DNA of 55,994 nt from Chloroflexota bacterium (GTDB lineage Bacteria > Chloroflexota > Dehalococcoidia > Bin125). Below the pieces are notes generated by a model. It did not search any database, had not been told where the DNA came from, and saw only the letters and a program-made list of their open reading frames with translations. Below, in pieces: positions 26,701 through 34,964 of this stretch. Each line of letters begins with the position of its first letter. Within the stretch, counting starts at the first letter, position 1. The stretch lies in contig JAPPNI010000006.1 of NCBI GenBank assembly GCA_028873865.1, positions 1 to 55,994 of the forward strand, written 5' to 3'. A program made the position numbers and the translations under genes.

Positions 26701-26891
26701 CTGGCCGATTCCCGGCCAATCCCGGCGCCGACGATCACCGTGATCGCAATTCAAACTGCAGGTTCTGCAGCTTCGACGCGATCTGTCCGGCCGATCGCTC
26801 CGCCAACTGGAAGCAGATCAGGCTTGATCCCCGACTCATGGCCTACCGAGAACTGACTGAGGGTCCGAGCGAGGAAGCGCTGGACGAATGA
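23745..26891 (+). CDS. addB: AddB-type helicase-like/nuclease subunit with Fe-S cluster
   Basis: 1048 residues. The N-terminal part resembles an inactivated superfamily-1 helicase, with VTVVVPTSLAGYHIRRSLG where a P-loop would be and QWDVVYIVGAAERSLPQ later. The C-terminal PD-(D/E)XK nuclease has GMIDRIDRS then VIDYKTGG (Asp900, Lys902). Cys737 (TCPYRYFLG) and Cys1005, Cys1008, Cys1014 (CRFCSFDAIC) are the four ligands of the AddB 4Fe-4S cluster. With AddA it resects double-strand breaks for recombination. Its stop overlaps the addA start (ATGA). Confidence 0.9.
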   Translation: MALAVSAHTHGPEAERALVGAIERVKTRDGHRDPLAPVTVVVPTSLAGYHIRRSLGRRPGGIVNVQIKPLQALLELIGSTSLANTGRRPMPESLRVETVRQVAQRGAPVFGDVPIDGPVLQQLMERFSEFDDCDREQLQTIAAQLGLPAYLVGLYDDYVQQTRGFYTTRDLAESASEALPTQPVVLRDIGSVIVYLAGDLSSPQRRFLQALSEQAEVEVLLGMTGDLDTVDRRVLDQWGQDPPAAAARIPTAQRVAQSPDAEEEVRSAIRDIAASLLAADPTPLHRTAILYRQAEPYQRICAEQLDAAGIAWNGRNAQTLGQSIAGRTLGGLLGLISESAISWTNHVATWLAAAPIRDANGELAPVARWNQLARRANLHRDPREWALRLARYRATCTADLDRLKRVADESKPGRLPWVEAEISEIDRLSQFAEQLARFALEAPERSSWSEYARRTRHQLELLLGDRSSFAMHLSGDDDAELARWDDVQQLLTELSWLDDLEDASPERFASAARRALQRSIGHHGRLGDGVYVGPLGSAVGMQWDVVYIVGAAERSLPQIRSEDPLLSDQLRARASLPVAADDLRRERADYLVALHSAQRRVLSYPRADMRAQRAKLPGRWLLESATELNGGKRIYASKIDQAPGHLVRATPSFERSVLTADMPSDIHEFDLKSIRDSGRPRLHYLPGLVPALARGLVQRGERWRPRLTRWDGLIAQGAAEAVTEPHSAGALQDWATCPYRYFLGRILRIEERDEPPDELQITPLDKGSLIHEILDRFYTQADSRPNPGQPWPTNERQRLETIANEVLEGAHQQGLTGRELLWRRDRTRILADLQTLLDCDDEHRTRLLTRQIGSEVVFGALPDSQADVVFTLDDGSTLPLRGMIDRIDRSEPDDRLIVIDYKTGGERPSAFELRKDPLVGGRYLQLPIYAHAARQIFDLNPEEAVDSAYWFISERGRFKYNPVQWNEANTDRFARAVNLIVDNVRAGRFPANPGADDHRDRNSNCRFCSFDAICPADRSANWKQIRLDPRLMAYRELTEGPSEEALDE

Positions 26892-29800
26892 CCCTCGCCG
26901 ACCAGCGGGACAGGGATCGGATCGAGCGAGGCCTCGGCGAGACCTTGTTCGTCGAAGCCGGTGCCGGCACCGGCAAGACGTACCAACTGGTCCGGAGAAT
27001 CGTCAACCTGATCTCCGGTGGCGAGGTTCAGGCGAACGAGATCGCTGCGATCACGTTCACCGAGAAGGCCGCTGCCGAACTCTACGACCGCATTCTCGAG
27101 GAGCTCGATCAACAGCGCGAGGATGCCACCGATCCTGCTCGGCGGGAGCTCTTCGCTGCCGCCACCGAGCAACTCGATCACGCAGCGATCGAGACACTCC
27201 ACGCCTTCGCTGGACGCATCCTCAGGCTTCATCCGATTGAGGCCGGATTGCCGCCCGGGTTCCGGATCGTCGATGAATCGGAGGCGTCGCTGAAGTTCGA
27301 CCGTCGCTGGGAAGACGCCCTGGATGACATCCTCGAAAACGAATCTCTGGCCGAACCGCTACTCGCGGCATTCGATCGGGGACTGGAACTGGATCGGCTG
27401 AAAGAGCTAACCCGGGCGCTGCACGCAGACTGGGACCGAGCCGAATCCGACGCGGCCTCGCTGCAGGCCCCCGACCTGTCCGTGGCGATCGCAGAAGTCG
27501 TGGCGCCGATCCGCGAAGTCGTTTCGCTGCGCTTCGAATGCGCGGATCACGAAGACAAGCTCTATCAGAATCTCGAGCGCATTGACCGGGTCCTGCAGCA
27601 CGTGCAAGAGCTGGCAGACAGCGACCCGTCAGGAGCCGAACTGCGGAGCTTTCTCGCCGATGCCGACTTCAAGGTGGGACCTGGCCGGGGCGGACGGGCA
27701 GAACCATGGGGAGGAGCCGAACGGGTCAAGGAGATCAAGGACCTGCTCAAAGAGTTGGCAGGCATTCCCGACCTGGTCGTCGTCGCAGCATTCGAGTCGG
27801 TGTTGGCGCCAATCCACAACGCGCTCCGAGACGTTGTCGTCGCCTACGCCGACGAACGCCGTCGTGCAGGCGAGCTTGAGTTCCAGGATCTGTTGGTTCG
27901 CGCCAGCAGGCTGCTCGAGTCGAACCAGGCCGTCGCCTCGGACATCCGGCGGCGTTTCAAGCGCCTGTTGATCGATGAGTTCCAGGACAACGATCCGCTC
28001 CAGACTCGCATCGTGGACGCGATCACCCAGGGAGAGCAGGGCCGCGCCTTCTTCGTTGGCGACCCGAAGCAGTCGATCTACCGATTCCGCCGGGCCGATA
28101 TCCAGCAGTTCAACCAGGTCAAGCGCGAGCAACAGGATGGCCTCACACGGCTGACACAGAATTTCCGCTCTGCGCCCGGCGTAACCGATTTCGTCAACGC
28201 CGTGTTCAAGCCGCTGATGCTCGACGGTGGCGCCGATCAGGCCGCCTGGGAGGACTTGAACCCGGACCGCCCCCCATTGGAGGACGGCGGGCACGCAGTA
28301 ACCGTTGTCGGGGACGAGTACGAGGCCCAGGTCGACGACGTTCGCGTTCTGGAGGCTGACGCTCTGGTCCGGATGATTGCGGACATGACGGCCTCGCGTT
28401 GGCAGATCTACGACAAGGCGGAGGACTGCTACCGGGACGCCCGCTTCGCCGACACTGCCGTCCTCGTGCCCACCAGAACGGGCCTGAAGCATGTCCTGCC
28501 CGCGCTAGAAGAGCGCGATATTCCCTATCGGCTCGAGAGCCGCTCGATGGTCTATGACACCAGGGAGGTCCGCGATCTGCTCAATCTGCTGCACGCCCTC
28601 GACGATCCAACTGATCAGATAGCACTCGTCGCAGCACTGCGCTCCGCAGCCTTCGCCTGCGCCGATGATGACCTCTACCGCTGGCGACGCGCCCGTGGCT
28701 GCTGGGACTATCGCCGTCCGGTCCCGCAGGGGATTCCCGAGGACGATCCTGTCGCCGACTCGATGCGTTGGCTGAACCGAACGGCCACTCGTCGCTGGGA
28801 GATGTCGGTCAGCGAGCTGGTCGGCTGCGCCATTCGCGAGCGCCGGCTAATGGAGTTGGCCGTCGTCGAACGTCAGCCGCGCGAGCGCTGGGCCCGCTAT
28901 CGCTTCCTGCTCGATCAGGCTCGTGCCTTCTGCGACGACGGCGGATCGACCCTGAGCGAGTTTCTCGCCTGGGCCGAACATCAGGCCGCCGCAGATACGC
29001 GGGTGATCGAATCGGTGGTGCCGGAAGAGGACCACGACGCGGTGCGGATCATGACGATCCACGCGGCCAAGGGCCTCGAGTTCCCGATCGTCGTGTTTGC
29101 CGGTCTCAACACCCAGCCTCGGAGCGACCCGCCCTCGCTCCTCTGGAGTGAAACCGGCCGTCCCGAAGTCCGCCTCGGTGGCAATCTGGAAACGTCGGGA
29201 TTCGCCCGGTTACGGGCGCGCGAGGAGAAGCTGCAAGAGGATGAATACGTCCGCCGCAACTACGTCGCCGCGACGCGCGCGAGAGACCACTTGATTGTCA
29301 GTCTCTATCGCAAGGCGGGACAGAAGTGCGACGCCAGATTGATCGCCGAAGCGTTGCAACGCTCCGACGCGTCTTGCCGTCGGTTGGGACACGATCAGAT
29401 CCCAGATCCACCCAGGATTGAACCATCGGTAGATGTCTCGATCGAGACCGACACGCCTGCTAACCGCGATCGGTGGATCGCTCAGCGTGAGGAGGCGATC
29501 CGTCGGCTCACTGCGCTGCCGCGTGAATCCGCGACGGGTGTCGCCAGACTCGCGGACAGCGAACCGACCCGACTCGATCGTCGGCCCAACCACGAACCGG
29601 ACAATGAGCTGCCGCCTTGGCGTCGCGGCCGGGCGGGCACCGCAATCGGTCGCGCGACCCACGCGGTGTTGCAGGTGATCGATCTCAGCGACGCGGATCC
29701 GGGTCAAATCGAGAGCGTGGCCAACGCCCAGGCCACCGCCGAATCCCTGAGCGGCCCCGCAGCGCGGCGAGTTGCGCAACTCGCCGCGAGAGCAACCAGA

Positions 29801-30163
29801 AGCGTCATCGTCGCCGAGGCAGTGGCGGCCGGCCGGTACTGGCGAGAACTCTACGCTGCAGTCGAGATCGACGGTGTCCTGCTCGACGGCTTCATCGATC
29901 TGCTCTACGAGCTGCCCAACGGCAACCTGGTTGTCGCCGACTACAAGACCGACGCCTTGCAGTCCGGTGAATCTGTCGCCGCCGCGGTCGAGCGTTACCG
30001 CTTGCAGGCAGCTTCCTATGCGCTGATCCTGGAAGAGTCCCTCGGCCGGACCGTCGAACGATGCGTCCTCCTGCTCCTCGAACCCAACCAGGAACAGGAG
30101 ATCGCTGAGCTGCCTCAGGCGATATCCGATGTGCGATCCATCCTGAGCGGCGCGAATCTCTGA
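26888..30163 (+). CDS. addA: AddA-type helicase-nuclease subunit
   Basis: 1091 residues. UvrD-like helicase motifs run in order: Walker A EAGAGTGKT (Lys30), AITFTEKAAAEL, LIDEFQDNDPLQ, FFVGDPKQSIYRFRRADI, LTQNFRS, RIMTIHAAKGLEFPIVV and NYVAATRARDHL. The C-terminal nuclease shows LLDGFIDLLYE and VVADYKTD (Asp1018, Lys1020). With AddB it unwinds and degrades broken ends. Some family members are called RecB, but pairing with an Fe-S AddB and absence of RecC/RecD identifies AddAB. No LexA box is visible inside this operon. Confidence 0.93.
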   Translation: MTLADQRDRDRIERGLGETLFVEAGAGTGKTYQLVRRIVNLISGGEVQANEIAAITFTEKAAAELYDRILEELDQQREDATDPARRELFAAATEQLDHAAIETLHAFAGRILRLHPIEAGLPPGFRIVDESEASLKFDRRWEDALDDILENESLAEPLLAAFDRGLELDRLKELTRALHADWDRAESDAASLQAPDLSVAIAEVVAPIREVVSLRFECADHEDKLYQNLERIDRVLQHVQELADSDPSGAELRSFLADADFKVGPGRGGRAEPWGGAERVKEIKDLLKELAGIPDLVVVAAFESVLAPIHNALRDVVVAYADERRRAGELEFQDLLVRASRLLESNQAVASDIRRRFKRLLIDEFQDNDPLQTRIVDAITQGEQGRAFFVGDPKQSIYRFRRADIQQFNQVKREQQDGLTRLTQNFRSAPGVTDFVNAVFKPLMLDGGADQAAWEDLNPDRPPLEDGGHAVTVVGDEYEAQVDDVRVLEADALVRMIADMTASRWQIYDKAEDCYRDARFADTAVLVPTRTGLKHVLPALEERDIPYRLESRSMVYDTREVRDLLNLLHALDDPTDQIALVAALRSAAFACADDDLYRWRRARGCWDYRRPVPQGIPEDDPVADSMRWLNRTATRRWEMSVSELVGCAIRERRLMELAVVERQPRERWARYRFLLDQARAFCDDGGSTLSEFLAWAEHQAAADTRVIESVVPEEDHDAVRIMTIHAAKGLEFPIVVFAGLNTQPRSDPPSLLWSETGRPEVRLGGNLETSGFARLRAREEKLQEDEYVRRNYVAATRARDHLIVSLYRKAGQKCDARLIAEALQRSDASCRRLGHDQIPDPPRIEPSVDVSIETDTPANRDRWIAQREEAIRRLTALPRESATGVARLADSEPTRLDRRPNHEPDNELPPWRRGRAGTAIGRATHAVLQVIDLSDADPGQIESVANAQATAESLSGPAARRVAQLAARATRSVIVAEAVAAGRYWRELYAAVEIDGVLLDGFIDLLYELPNGNLVVADYKTDALQSGESVAAAVERYRLQAASYALILEESLGRTVERCVLLLLEPNQEQEIAELPQAISDVRSILSGANL

Positions 30164-30194
30164 CCTGACGCGAGCCGGGGTGGCTGGCCCTCGC

Positions 30195-30200
30195 TAGGCT
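30195..30200 (+). promoter_or_regulatory. Candidate leaderless -10 box of holA
   Basis: TAGGCT lies six bases before the ATG at 30207, which has no ribosome site. No convincing -35 element is at standard spacing. Confidence 0.35.
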
Positions 30201-30206
30201 CAGGCC

Positions 30207-31199
30207 ATGGCGGTCTATCTGTTCCACGGCCAGGACCGGTTCGCCCGGCTTGAGGCAGTCGCCGTACTGCGGCGCGAGCATGACACCGATGGCGCGCTGA
30301 CCAACAACTCGGTCAGTTTCGACGGAGCCCGTGTGTCTCTGGGAGAGCTGGGGGCCGCGGCCTCGGCGGCGCCGTTTCTGGGCGGCGTCCGCTGGGTTCG
30401 GGTGGACGGTCTCTGCGCCCGCTTTGGCGTACCCCGCCGCGGCGCCCGCCAAATGGGCGAATGGGACGGGTTGCCCGACCTGCTTCCGCAGATCCCGCCG
30501 ACCACCGTGCTGGTCTTTGTCGAGGACGAGCTGCGTCGCAACAATCCGATGTTGCGGCTGATCGAGCCGCTCGCGGACACAAGGGAGTTTGCACGGCTCA
30601 AACCGGAGCAGGCGCTCGACTGGCTGCGCGGCGAGGTGCGTCGGCGCGGACTCCACCTCACCCGTAATGCGGCGCAGACGCTGGTCGATCGCGCGGGCGG
30701 CGATCGTGGCGCCCTGACCCACGCGGTCGACAAGCTCTCGCTCTACGCCGGCGACGCCAACGTGGACGAGACGATCGTCGAAGCGATGGTGCCGGCCATG
30801 CGCTCGGTCTCGATCTTCAATCTCGTTGACGCAGTCGCCGAGCGTCGCCTCGCCGATGCCATGCGGGCGTTGGATGGCGTGCGGGCTGAGGGCGAGCCGG
30901 AAGCCCGGATCATTCAGATGCTGGCCCGGACCTATCGGCAGATCGTGGTCGCCAGGGAGGTGATCGACCGCGGCGGCTCCAATGAGGACATCCAGCAGGC
31001 CGCGAACGCCAACTTCGCCTGGCTGGCTCGCCGGCTGCGACGGCAGGCCCAGGCCTACACCCAGGCGTCGGCCGATGCAGCACTGGCCCGCATCCTCGAG
31101 GCCGAAGTGTCGATGATCAGCTACCGGCGCAACGATGGCGGTCTGCCCGAAGATGTGGCTGTAGAGCTCCTGGTCGCCGAACTCGCTGGCGCTCGCTGA
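30207..31199 (+). CDS. holA: DNA polymerase III delta subunit
   Basis: 330 residues. Clamp-loader subunit that opens the beta clamp encoded at 22.3 kb. VYLFHGQDRFARLEAV at the N-terminus, VLVFVEDELRRNNPML, LARLKPEQ-like block, DRAGGDRGALTHAVDKLSLYAG and the C-terminal collar helices (MLARTYRQIVVAREVI) match the HolA family. The usual P-loop is absent, as is normal for delta. It follows addA by 43 bases and converges with the OppD gene. Start ATG appears leaderless. Confidence 0.88.
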   Translation: MAVYLFHGQDRFARLEAVAVLRREHDTDGALTNNSVSFDGARVSLGELGAAASAAPFLGGVRWVRVDGLCARFGVPRRGARQMGEWDGLPDLLPQIPPTTVLVFVEDELRRNNPMLRLIEPLADTREFARLKPEQALDWLRGEVRRRGLHLTRNAAQTLVDRAGGDRGALTHAVDKLSLYAGDANVDETIVEAMVPAMRSVSIFNLVDAVAERRLADAMRALDGVRAEGEPEARIIQMLARTYRQIVVAREVIDRGGSNEDIQQAANANFAWLARRLRRQAQAYTQASADAALARILEAEVSMISYRRNDGGLPEDVAVELLVAELAGAR

Positions 31200-31201
31200 C
31201 C

Positions 31202-32194
31202 CTACACCTCGAGGACCGGGTTGTAGCAGGCGACGCGTTGTCCGATTCGTCCACCGACGACTTCGGTCAGATCCGGCTCTCCGTCGGTCCGGCACTTCGT
31301 CAGCGCTTTGGGGCAGCGATCGAGGTAGGCGCAGTGCTCGCCAATCTCTTCGCTCGTCAGGTCCGGCAGACCTCCGGGAATCTGGCGCAGCTTCGACCGG
31401 CGCCGTCGATCGAGCCGAGGCAACGTATCGAGCAGCGCCCAGGTGTACGGGTGTCGCGGCTGCTGATAGAGCGGTACGACGTCGTCGACCTCCATCACCT
31501 TGCCGGCGTAGATGATCGCGACCCGCTCAGCAATCTGGGCGACGACGCCCATGTCGTGGGTGATCAGCAGAATCGCCGTGCCCCGCTCGTCGCGCAGCCG
31601 CTCGAGTTCATAGAGAATCTGCGCCTGCACGGTCACATCCAGCGACGCGGTCGGCTCGTCCGCGATCAGCACCTGTGGATCCAGCGCGGTAGCGATCGCG
31701 ATCATGATCCGCTGGCACATCCCGCCCGACAGCTCTCCGGGGAAGGACTTGGCGATCCTGACCGGATCAGGCAACCGCATCGAGTTGAGCGCCTCCAGCG
31801 CGCGTTCCCGGGCTTCGCTCTTGCTCACCGCCCGGTGCGAAGTGATGACCTCTTCGACCTGCTGGCCGACGGTGATGATCGGATTCAGCCCCGCGATCGG
31901 GTCCTGGAAGATCATCGAGATCTGATCGCCGCGAATACGTTGCAATTCGCTGCGGTCCATGGCGCCAAGGTCGCGGTGTTCATACCGGATCGTGCCACTG
32001 GTCTGGTCGGCGTTGCGGGGCAGGATTCGCAAAACGGCCAGGCCGAGCGTGGTCTTTCCGGAACCGCTCTCGCCGACCAGCGCGACAATCTCGCCGCGCT
32101 GCAGCGTCAGCGAGGCGGCGCGCACAGCGCGCACCGGACCCTCCCGAGTCTTGTACTCGATGCTGACGTCGTCGATGCTCAGAACAGGCGGCAC
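31202..32194 (-). CDS. OppD/DppD-type ABC transporter ATP-binding protein (orphan)
   Basis: 330 residues. Walker A GESGSGKT (41-48), signature LSGGMCQRIMIAIA, Walker B VLIADEPTASLD and the switch His in LLITHDMGV are all intact. The C-terminal oligopeptide-transporter extension has four cysteines (HCAYLDRCPKALTKC and ACYNP), the pattern linked to an Fe-S site in some DppD/OppD proteins. No permease, binding protein or OppF partner is adjacent, so it must pair with proteins encoded elsewhere. The GTG start abuts a perfect hairpin (32195-32222). It lies downstream of lexA on the same strand. Confidence 0.93.
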   Translation of the reverse strand: MPPVLSIDDVSIEYKTREGPVRAVRAASLTLQRGEIVALVGESGSGKTTLGLAVLRILPRNADQTSGTIRYEHRDLGAMDRSELQRIRGDQISMIFQDPIAGLNPIITVGQQVEEVITSHRAVSKSEARERALEALNSMRLPDPVRIAKSFPGELSGGMCQRIMIAIATALDPQVLIADEPTASLDVTVQAQILYELERLRDERGTAILLITHDMGVVAQIAERVAIIYAGKVMEVDDVVPLYQQPRHPYTWALLDTLPRLDRRRRSKLRQIPGGLPDLTSEEIGEHCAYLDRCPKALTKCRTDGEPDLTEVVGGRIGQRVACYNPVLEV

Positions 32195-32222
32195 GCCCTC
32201 AGTCTACGCACAGACTGAGGGC
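32195..32222 (-). terminator. Perfect 11-bp hairpin between lexA and the OppD gene
   Basis: GCCCTCAGTCT pairs perfectly with AGACTGAGGGC around a six-base loop. It ends one base before the GTG of the OppD gene and lies 21 bases past the lexA stop. No T-run follows on the minus strand. It could end the lexA transcript or hide the OppD start region. Confidence 0.5.
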
Positions 32223-32242
32223 CTGCCGCCGCCGATCCGCGA

Positions 32243-32959
32243 CTAGCGCGGGCGGCGGATAACGGAGACGACCCGTCCCTGGATCACCATGTTCGATTCG
32301 TCGCTGAAGATCGGGTCCATGGTCGGGTTCTCGGGCTGCAGTCGCACCCGATCCTGTTCGTAGTACAGACGCTTGAGCGTGCACACGTTCTCATCCCGCA
32401 GCCAGACGGCGGCCATCTGTCCGTCCGAGATGTCCTGTGCGTCTTCGAGGATCACGGTGTCGTTGTCCGCGATCAACGCGTCGATCATCGAGTTGCCGCG
32501 CACGGTCAGCGCGAACACCCGCTCCGGCTCACGGCCGGCGAGCATGTCCGAGGTGACGCTGAGCTTGGCCTCCGCATGCTCGACGTCCACGCCTTCAGGC
32601 ACCAGCGATCGGGTGCCCGCGGCGATCGAGCCCAGCAGTGGGATGCTCAGCGAGGCAGCGCTCGACTCGATCCGGGTCGACTCAACCGGCTGGGTCAGGG
32701 AAATCGTGCGCGCCCGCTCACGGTCACGGCGGATGTGCCCTTCACGCTCGAGGATCTTCAGGTTGTAGTCAGCCACCGACGTCGACGACAGGTTGCAGCC
32801 TTCGACGATGTCCCGCACCGAGGGCGGATAGTGGTAGCGAGTGAAGTAGTCCTGAAGAAAAGCGAGGATACGTTCCGGCTTGTCGGAACGAGGCCCCCGC
32901 TTTCCGCGGCGCCGTGCCTGGCTCGTATCCGGGTTGTTCGAATGGGTCTGCTCTGACAT
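32243..32959 (-). CDS. lexA: SOS repressor LexA
   Basis: 238 residues. The N-terminal winged helix shows LQDYFTRYHYPPSVRDIVEGC and SSTSVADYNLKILEREGHI. The self-cleavage site is Ala114-Gly115 in SIAAGT, and the catalytic dyad is Ser157 (RGNSMID) and Lys196 (CTLKRLYY). RecA filament triggers self-cleavage and derepression of repair genes. GGAGG precedes the ATG by eight to nine bases. A LexA box and -10 element lie in the divergent region upstream, so it is probably autoregulated. The first 25 residues are a basic extension. Confidence 0.96.
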   Translation of the reverse strand: MSEQTHSNNPDTSQARRRGKRGPRSDKPERILAFLQDYFTRYHYPPSVRDIVEGCNLSSTSVADYNLKILEREGHIRRDRERARTISLTQPVESTRIESSAASLSIPLLGSIAAGTRSLVPEGVDVEHAEAKLSVTSDMLAGREPERVFALTVRGNSMIDALIADNDTVILEDAQDISDGQMAAVWLRDENVCTLKRLYYEQDRVRLQPENPTMDPIFSDESNMVIQGRVVSVIRRPR

Positions 32960-33044
32960 GTTGCAGGTCCTCCGTTCATTTGGTCACGCGACCGTTGGAA
33001 GTCGCGAGCTAATCCGATCCGCGTGCGCTTAACGACATAAGAGA

Positions 33045-33050
33045 AGTATA
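33045..33050 (-). promoter_or_regulatory. Candidate -10 element of lexA
   Basis: On the minus strand this reads TATACT, 86 bases before the lexA ATG. The -35 region at standard spacing is weak and lies next to the LexA box. Confidence 0.45.
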
Positions 33051-33073
33051 GCACTCCTACGCGCAGGTGTGCG

Positions 33074-33085
33074 GAACTTCAGTTC
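33074..33085. promoter_or_regulatory. LexA box GAACTTCAGTTC
   Basis: An exact GAAC-N4-GTTC palindrome between lexA (-) and the PIG-L gene (+). This is the form used by Gram-positive and Chloroflexota-type LexA proteins. It lies about 24 bases upstream of the lexA -10 box, where bound LexA would block polymerase. Confidence 0.75.
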
Positions 33086-33167
33086 TGCGCTGTCTCGTTC
33101 ATTGTGCGCGTATACGCTGCTCTTGTCAACCCCCAATCCCGAAGTCACGCCCGGAAAGACCAGCTTC

Positions 33168-33920
33168 ATGAACATGCCTCCTGAAACCGACAACAAGGTC
33201 GGCCTGGTTGTCGCCGCACATCCCGATGATCCCGACTTCGGCGCAGGCGGCACCGCGGCGCTCTGGACCACGCTCGGGTGGCAGATGCACTATCTGGTCG
33301 TGACCAACGGAGCCAAGGGCTCGGCCGACCCGGAAATGACCTCCGAGCGTTTGGTCCCGATGCGCGAAGTGGAACAACGCAACGCAGCCGAGGAACTTGG
33401 GGTCATGAGTTGCACGTTCCTCGGCGGCGAGGATGGTGAACTGGAATACACACGGGAGTACCTCGGCGGTATCGTCAAGGCGATCCGTCGGATCCAGCCG
33501 CACGTGGTCTTCACTCATTCCACCGACATCATCCACCGCCGTGCGCTCGAGGCCGACCCGGCCGACCCACTCTCCGAGTGGCGCGGCTTCATCAACCACC
33601 GAGACCATCGCTGCACCGGCGAGATGACCATCGATGCCGTCTACCCGACCGCTCGCGACCGGCTCAACTTTCCTGAACACCTCGAGGAAGGGCTCGAATG
33701 TCACAAGGTCGCCGAGCTGTTCATCTGGGGCAGCATGTTGGCCAACTACGACATCGACATCACCGACGTGATCCAGACCAAGATCCGCGCGCTGACCCGG
33801 CACGTGTCCCAGTTCGGCGACCGCGGCGAGGACTTCATCGCCAATGTCGAAAAGCGCTGGAGTTCGGCCGACGGTCGCTTCTACGAGCACTTTGAGCGCG
33901 TCTCACTGCCCGTGTTCTAG
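33168..33920 (+). CDS. PIG-L/LmbE-family deacetylase
   Basis: 250 residues. The zinc site is AAHPDDPDFGAGGT (His and Asp-Asp) plus the later His in NHRDHRCTGEM. FTHSTDIIHRR lies between. Family members remove acetyl groups from N-acetylglucosamine-type substrates, for example in mycothiol or bacillithiol synthesis. I start at the ATG at 33168 following GGAAAG; the frame extends upstream into the LexA-box region without family resemblance. Being divergent from lexA, it may fall under LexA control. A Nudix gene follows 25 bases on. Confidence 0.88.
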   Translation: MNMPPETDNKVGLVVAAHPDDPDFGAGGTAALWTTLGWQMHYLVVTNGAKGSADPEMTSERLVPMREVEQRNAAEELGVMSCTFLGGEDGELEYTREYLGGIVKAIRRIQPHVVFTHSTDIIHRRALEADPADPLSEWRGFINHRDHRCTGEMTIDAVYPTARDRLNFPEHLEEGLECHKVAELFIWGSMLANYDIDITDVIQTKIRALTRHVSQFGDRGEDFIANVEKRWSSADGRFYEHFERVSLPVF

Positions 33921-33945
33921 CGGCTGAGGACGTCGGCGCGACGAG

Positions 33946-34422
33946 ATGCCGCCCCCACCGAGATACTGTCCGCAATGCGCCGATCCGCTGACATCGGTGG
34001 ACGGTTGCGTCACCTGTGGCTGGATCAACTATCTCGATCCCAAAGTCGCCGTGGTCGTCCTCGTACAGGATGAGCAAGGCAGGTTGCTCTACATCCGTCG
34101 CAACCATGAGCCGGCCATGTACCGCTGGAGTTGGCCCTCAGGCTTCGTCGACGCTGGTGAGCGGGTCGAGGACGCAGCAGCTCGGGAGGTACGCGAGGAA
34201 ACTGGGGTCGAGGCTGAGATCGGCGATCTGCTGGGAGTCTGGTCGCAAACCGGCGAGCAAGTCGTCGTGATTGCCTACGCTGCCCGACCCGTCGGCGGCT
34301 CCCTGCGCCCGGGGCCTGAGGCCCTGGCCGCCGCCTGGATCTCAGTGCAGCCGGCTCATCGGCGTCCAACTCCCGTGTTTCCCCACGACGCGGAGATCCT
34401 CAGCTCATTCCTCGGCCCATAG
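33946..34422 (+). CDS. Zinc-ribbon Nudix hydrolase
   Basis: 158 residues. An N-terminal zinc ribbon (Cys8, Cys11, Cys21, Cys24) precedes the Nudix domain. The Nudix box runs from Gly66 to Val88 (GFVDAGERVEDAAAREVREE, then TGV) and is complete. The ribbon plus Nudix layout is that of NudC-like NADH pyrophosphatases and related ADP-ribose or nucleotide hydrolases, though the protein is shorter than NudC (about 260) and lacks its SQPWPFPxS motif. The 3' end overlaps the convergent zinc-protein gene by 18 bases. Confidence 0.88.
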   Translation: MPPPPRYCPQCADPLTSVDGCVTCGWINYLDPKVAVVVLVQDEQGRLLYIRRNHEPAMYRWSWPSGFVDAGERVEDAAAREVREETGVEAEIGDLLGVWSQTGEQVVVIAYAARPVGGSLRPGPEALAAAWISVQPAHRRPTPVFPHDAEILSSFLGP

Positions 34423-34830
34423 CGGCAGACGAGCGCGGCAGTGGTCGCACATGGCGACCGCCTCGGTCTGCAATTCGCCGCCTCGGGGAACGGTCATGAT
34501 CACCTGTCGGACATGTTCCGCGCAGTAACGGCAGCTGCAGCGTTCGCAGATCAGCGCGTGGCCTTCCCGGCACTCCGGCTCCCCGCATCGTTGCTCCTGG
34601 TTCAGCGCCCTGGCCGCTGCCTTGAAGACGAGGTGCTGCTCGACGTCAGCCTGCAAACGCTCACAACGATCCTCGACGCAGATCTCCTGACCATCGTCCT
34701 GGACTCGCCCATGGCGGGCGCAGAAGCCCCGCGCGCAGTATTGGCACTGGCCGACTAAGGGCTCACGACAGCGTCGCAGACGACGGCGATGGTCGCAGTG
34801 AGTGGCTCTGCGGTATTCGCGGATCTCCAC
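34405..34830 (-). CDS. Cysteine-rich zinc-binding protein of unknown function
   Basis: 141 residues from a GTG start, with about 15 cysteines and several histidines in pairs: CQYCARGFCARH, CVEDRC, CGEPEC, CERCSCRYCAEH and CDHCRARLP. The spacing CxxC...CxxH recurs three times, suggesting two or three B-box- or AN1-like zinc modules. I do not recognise the family. No DNA-binding domain or catalytic motif is obvious. It may act in protein or nucleic acid contact. The gene is 134 bases downstream of another zinc-ribbon gene on the same strand. Confidence 0.62.
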   Translation of the reverse strand: MEIREYRRATHCDHRRRLRRCREPLVGQCQYCARGFCARHGRVQDDGQEICVEDRCERLQADVEQHLVFKAAARALNQEQRCGEPECREGHALICERCSCRYCAEHVRQVIMTVPRGGELQTEAVAMCDHCRARLPLWAEE

Positions 34831-34964
34831 GCGTTCAGCCTCGGACGAACCGTGGTGGCGCCGTCGCGAGGACCAGGGCGCACCAGAGTCAGGCTAGCGC
34901 GGAGTGTGGATCACAGTCCCCGCGGTGAGCACAGCGAGAAGACTGGTGAGGTCGGATGTGTGGA

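Noticed and set aside
29892..31295. Minus-strand frame of 467 codons opposite holA
   Set aside because: Shadow of addA end and holA; composition typical of a shadow frame.
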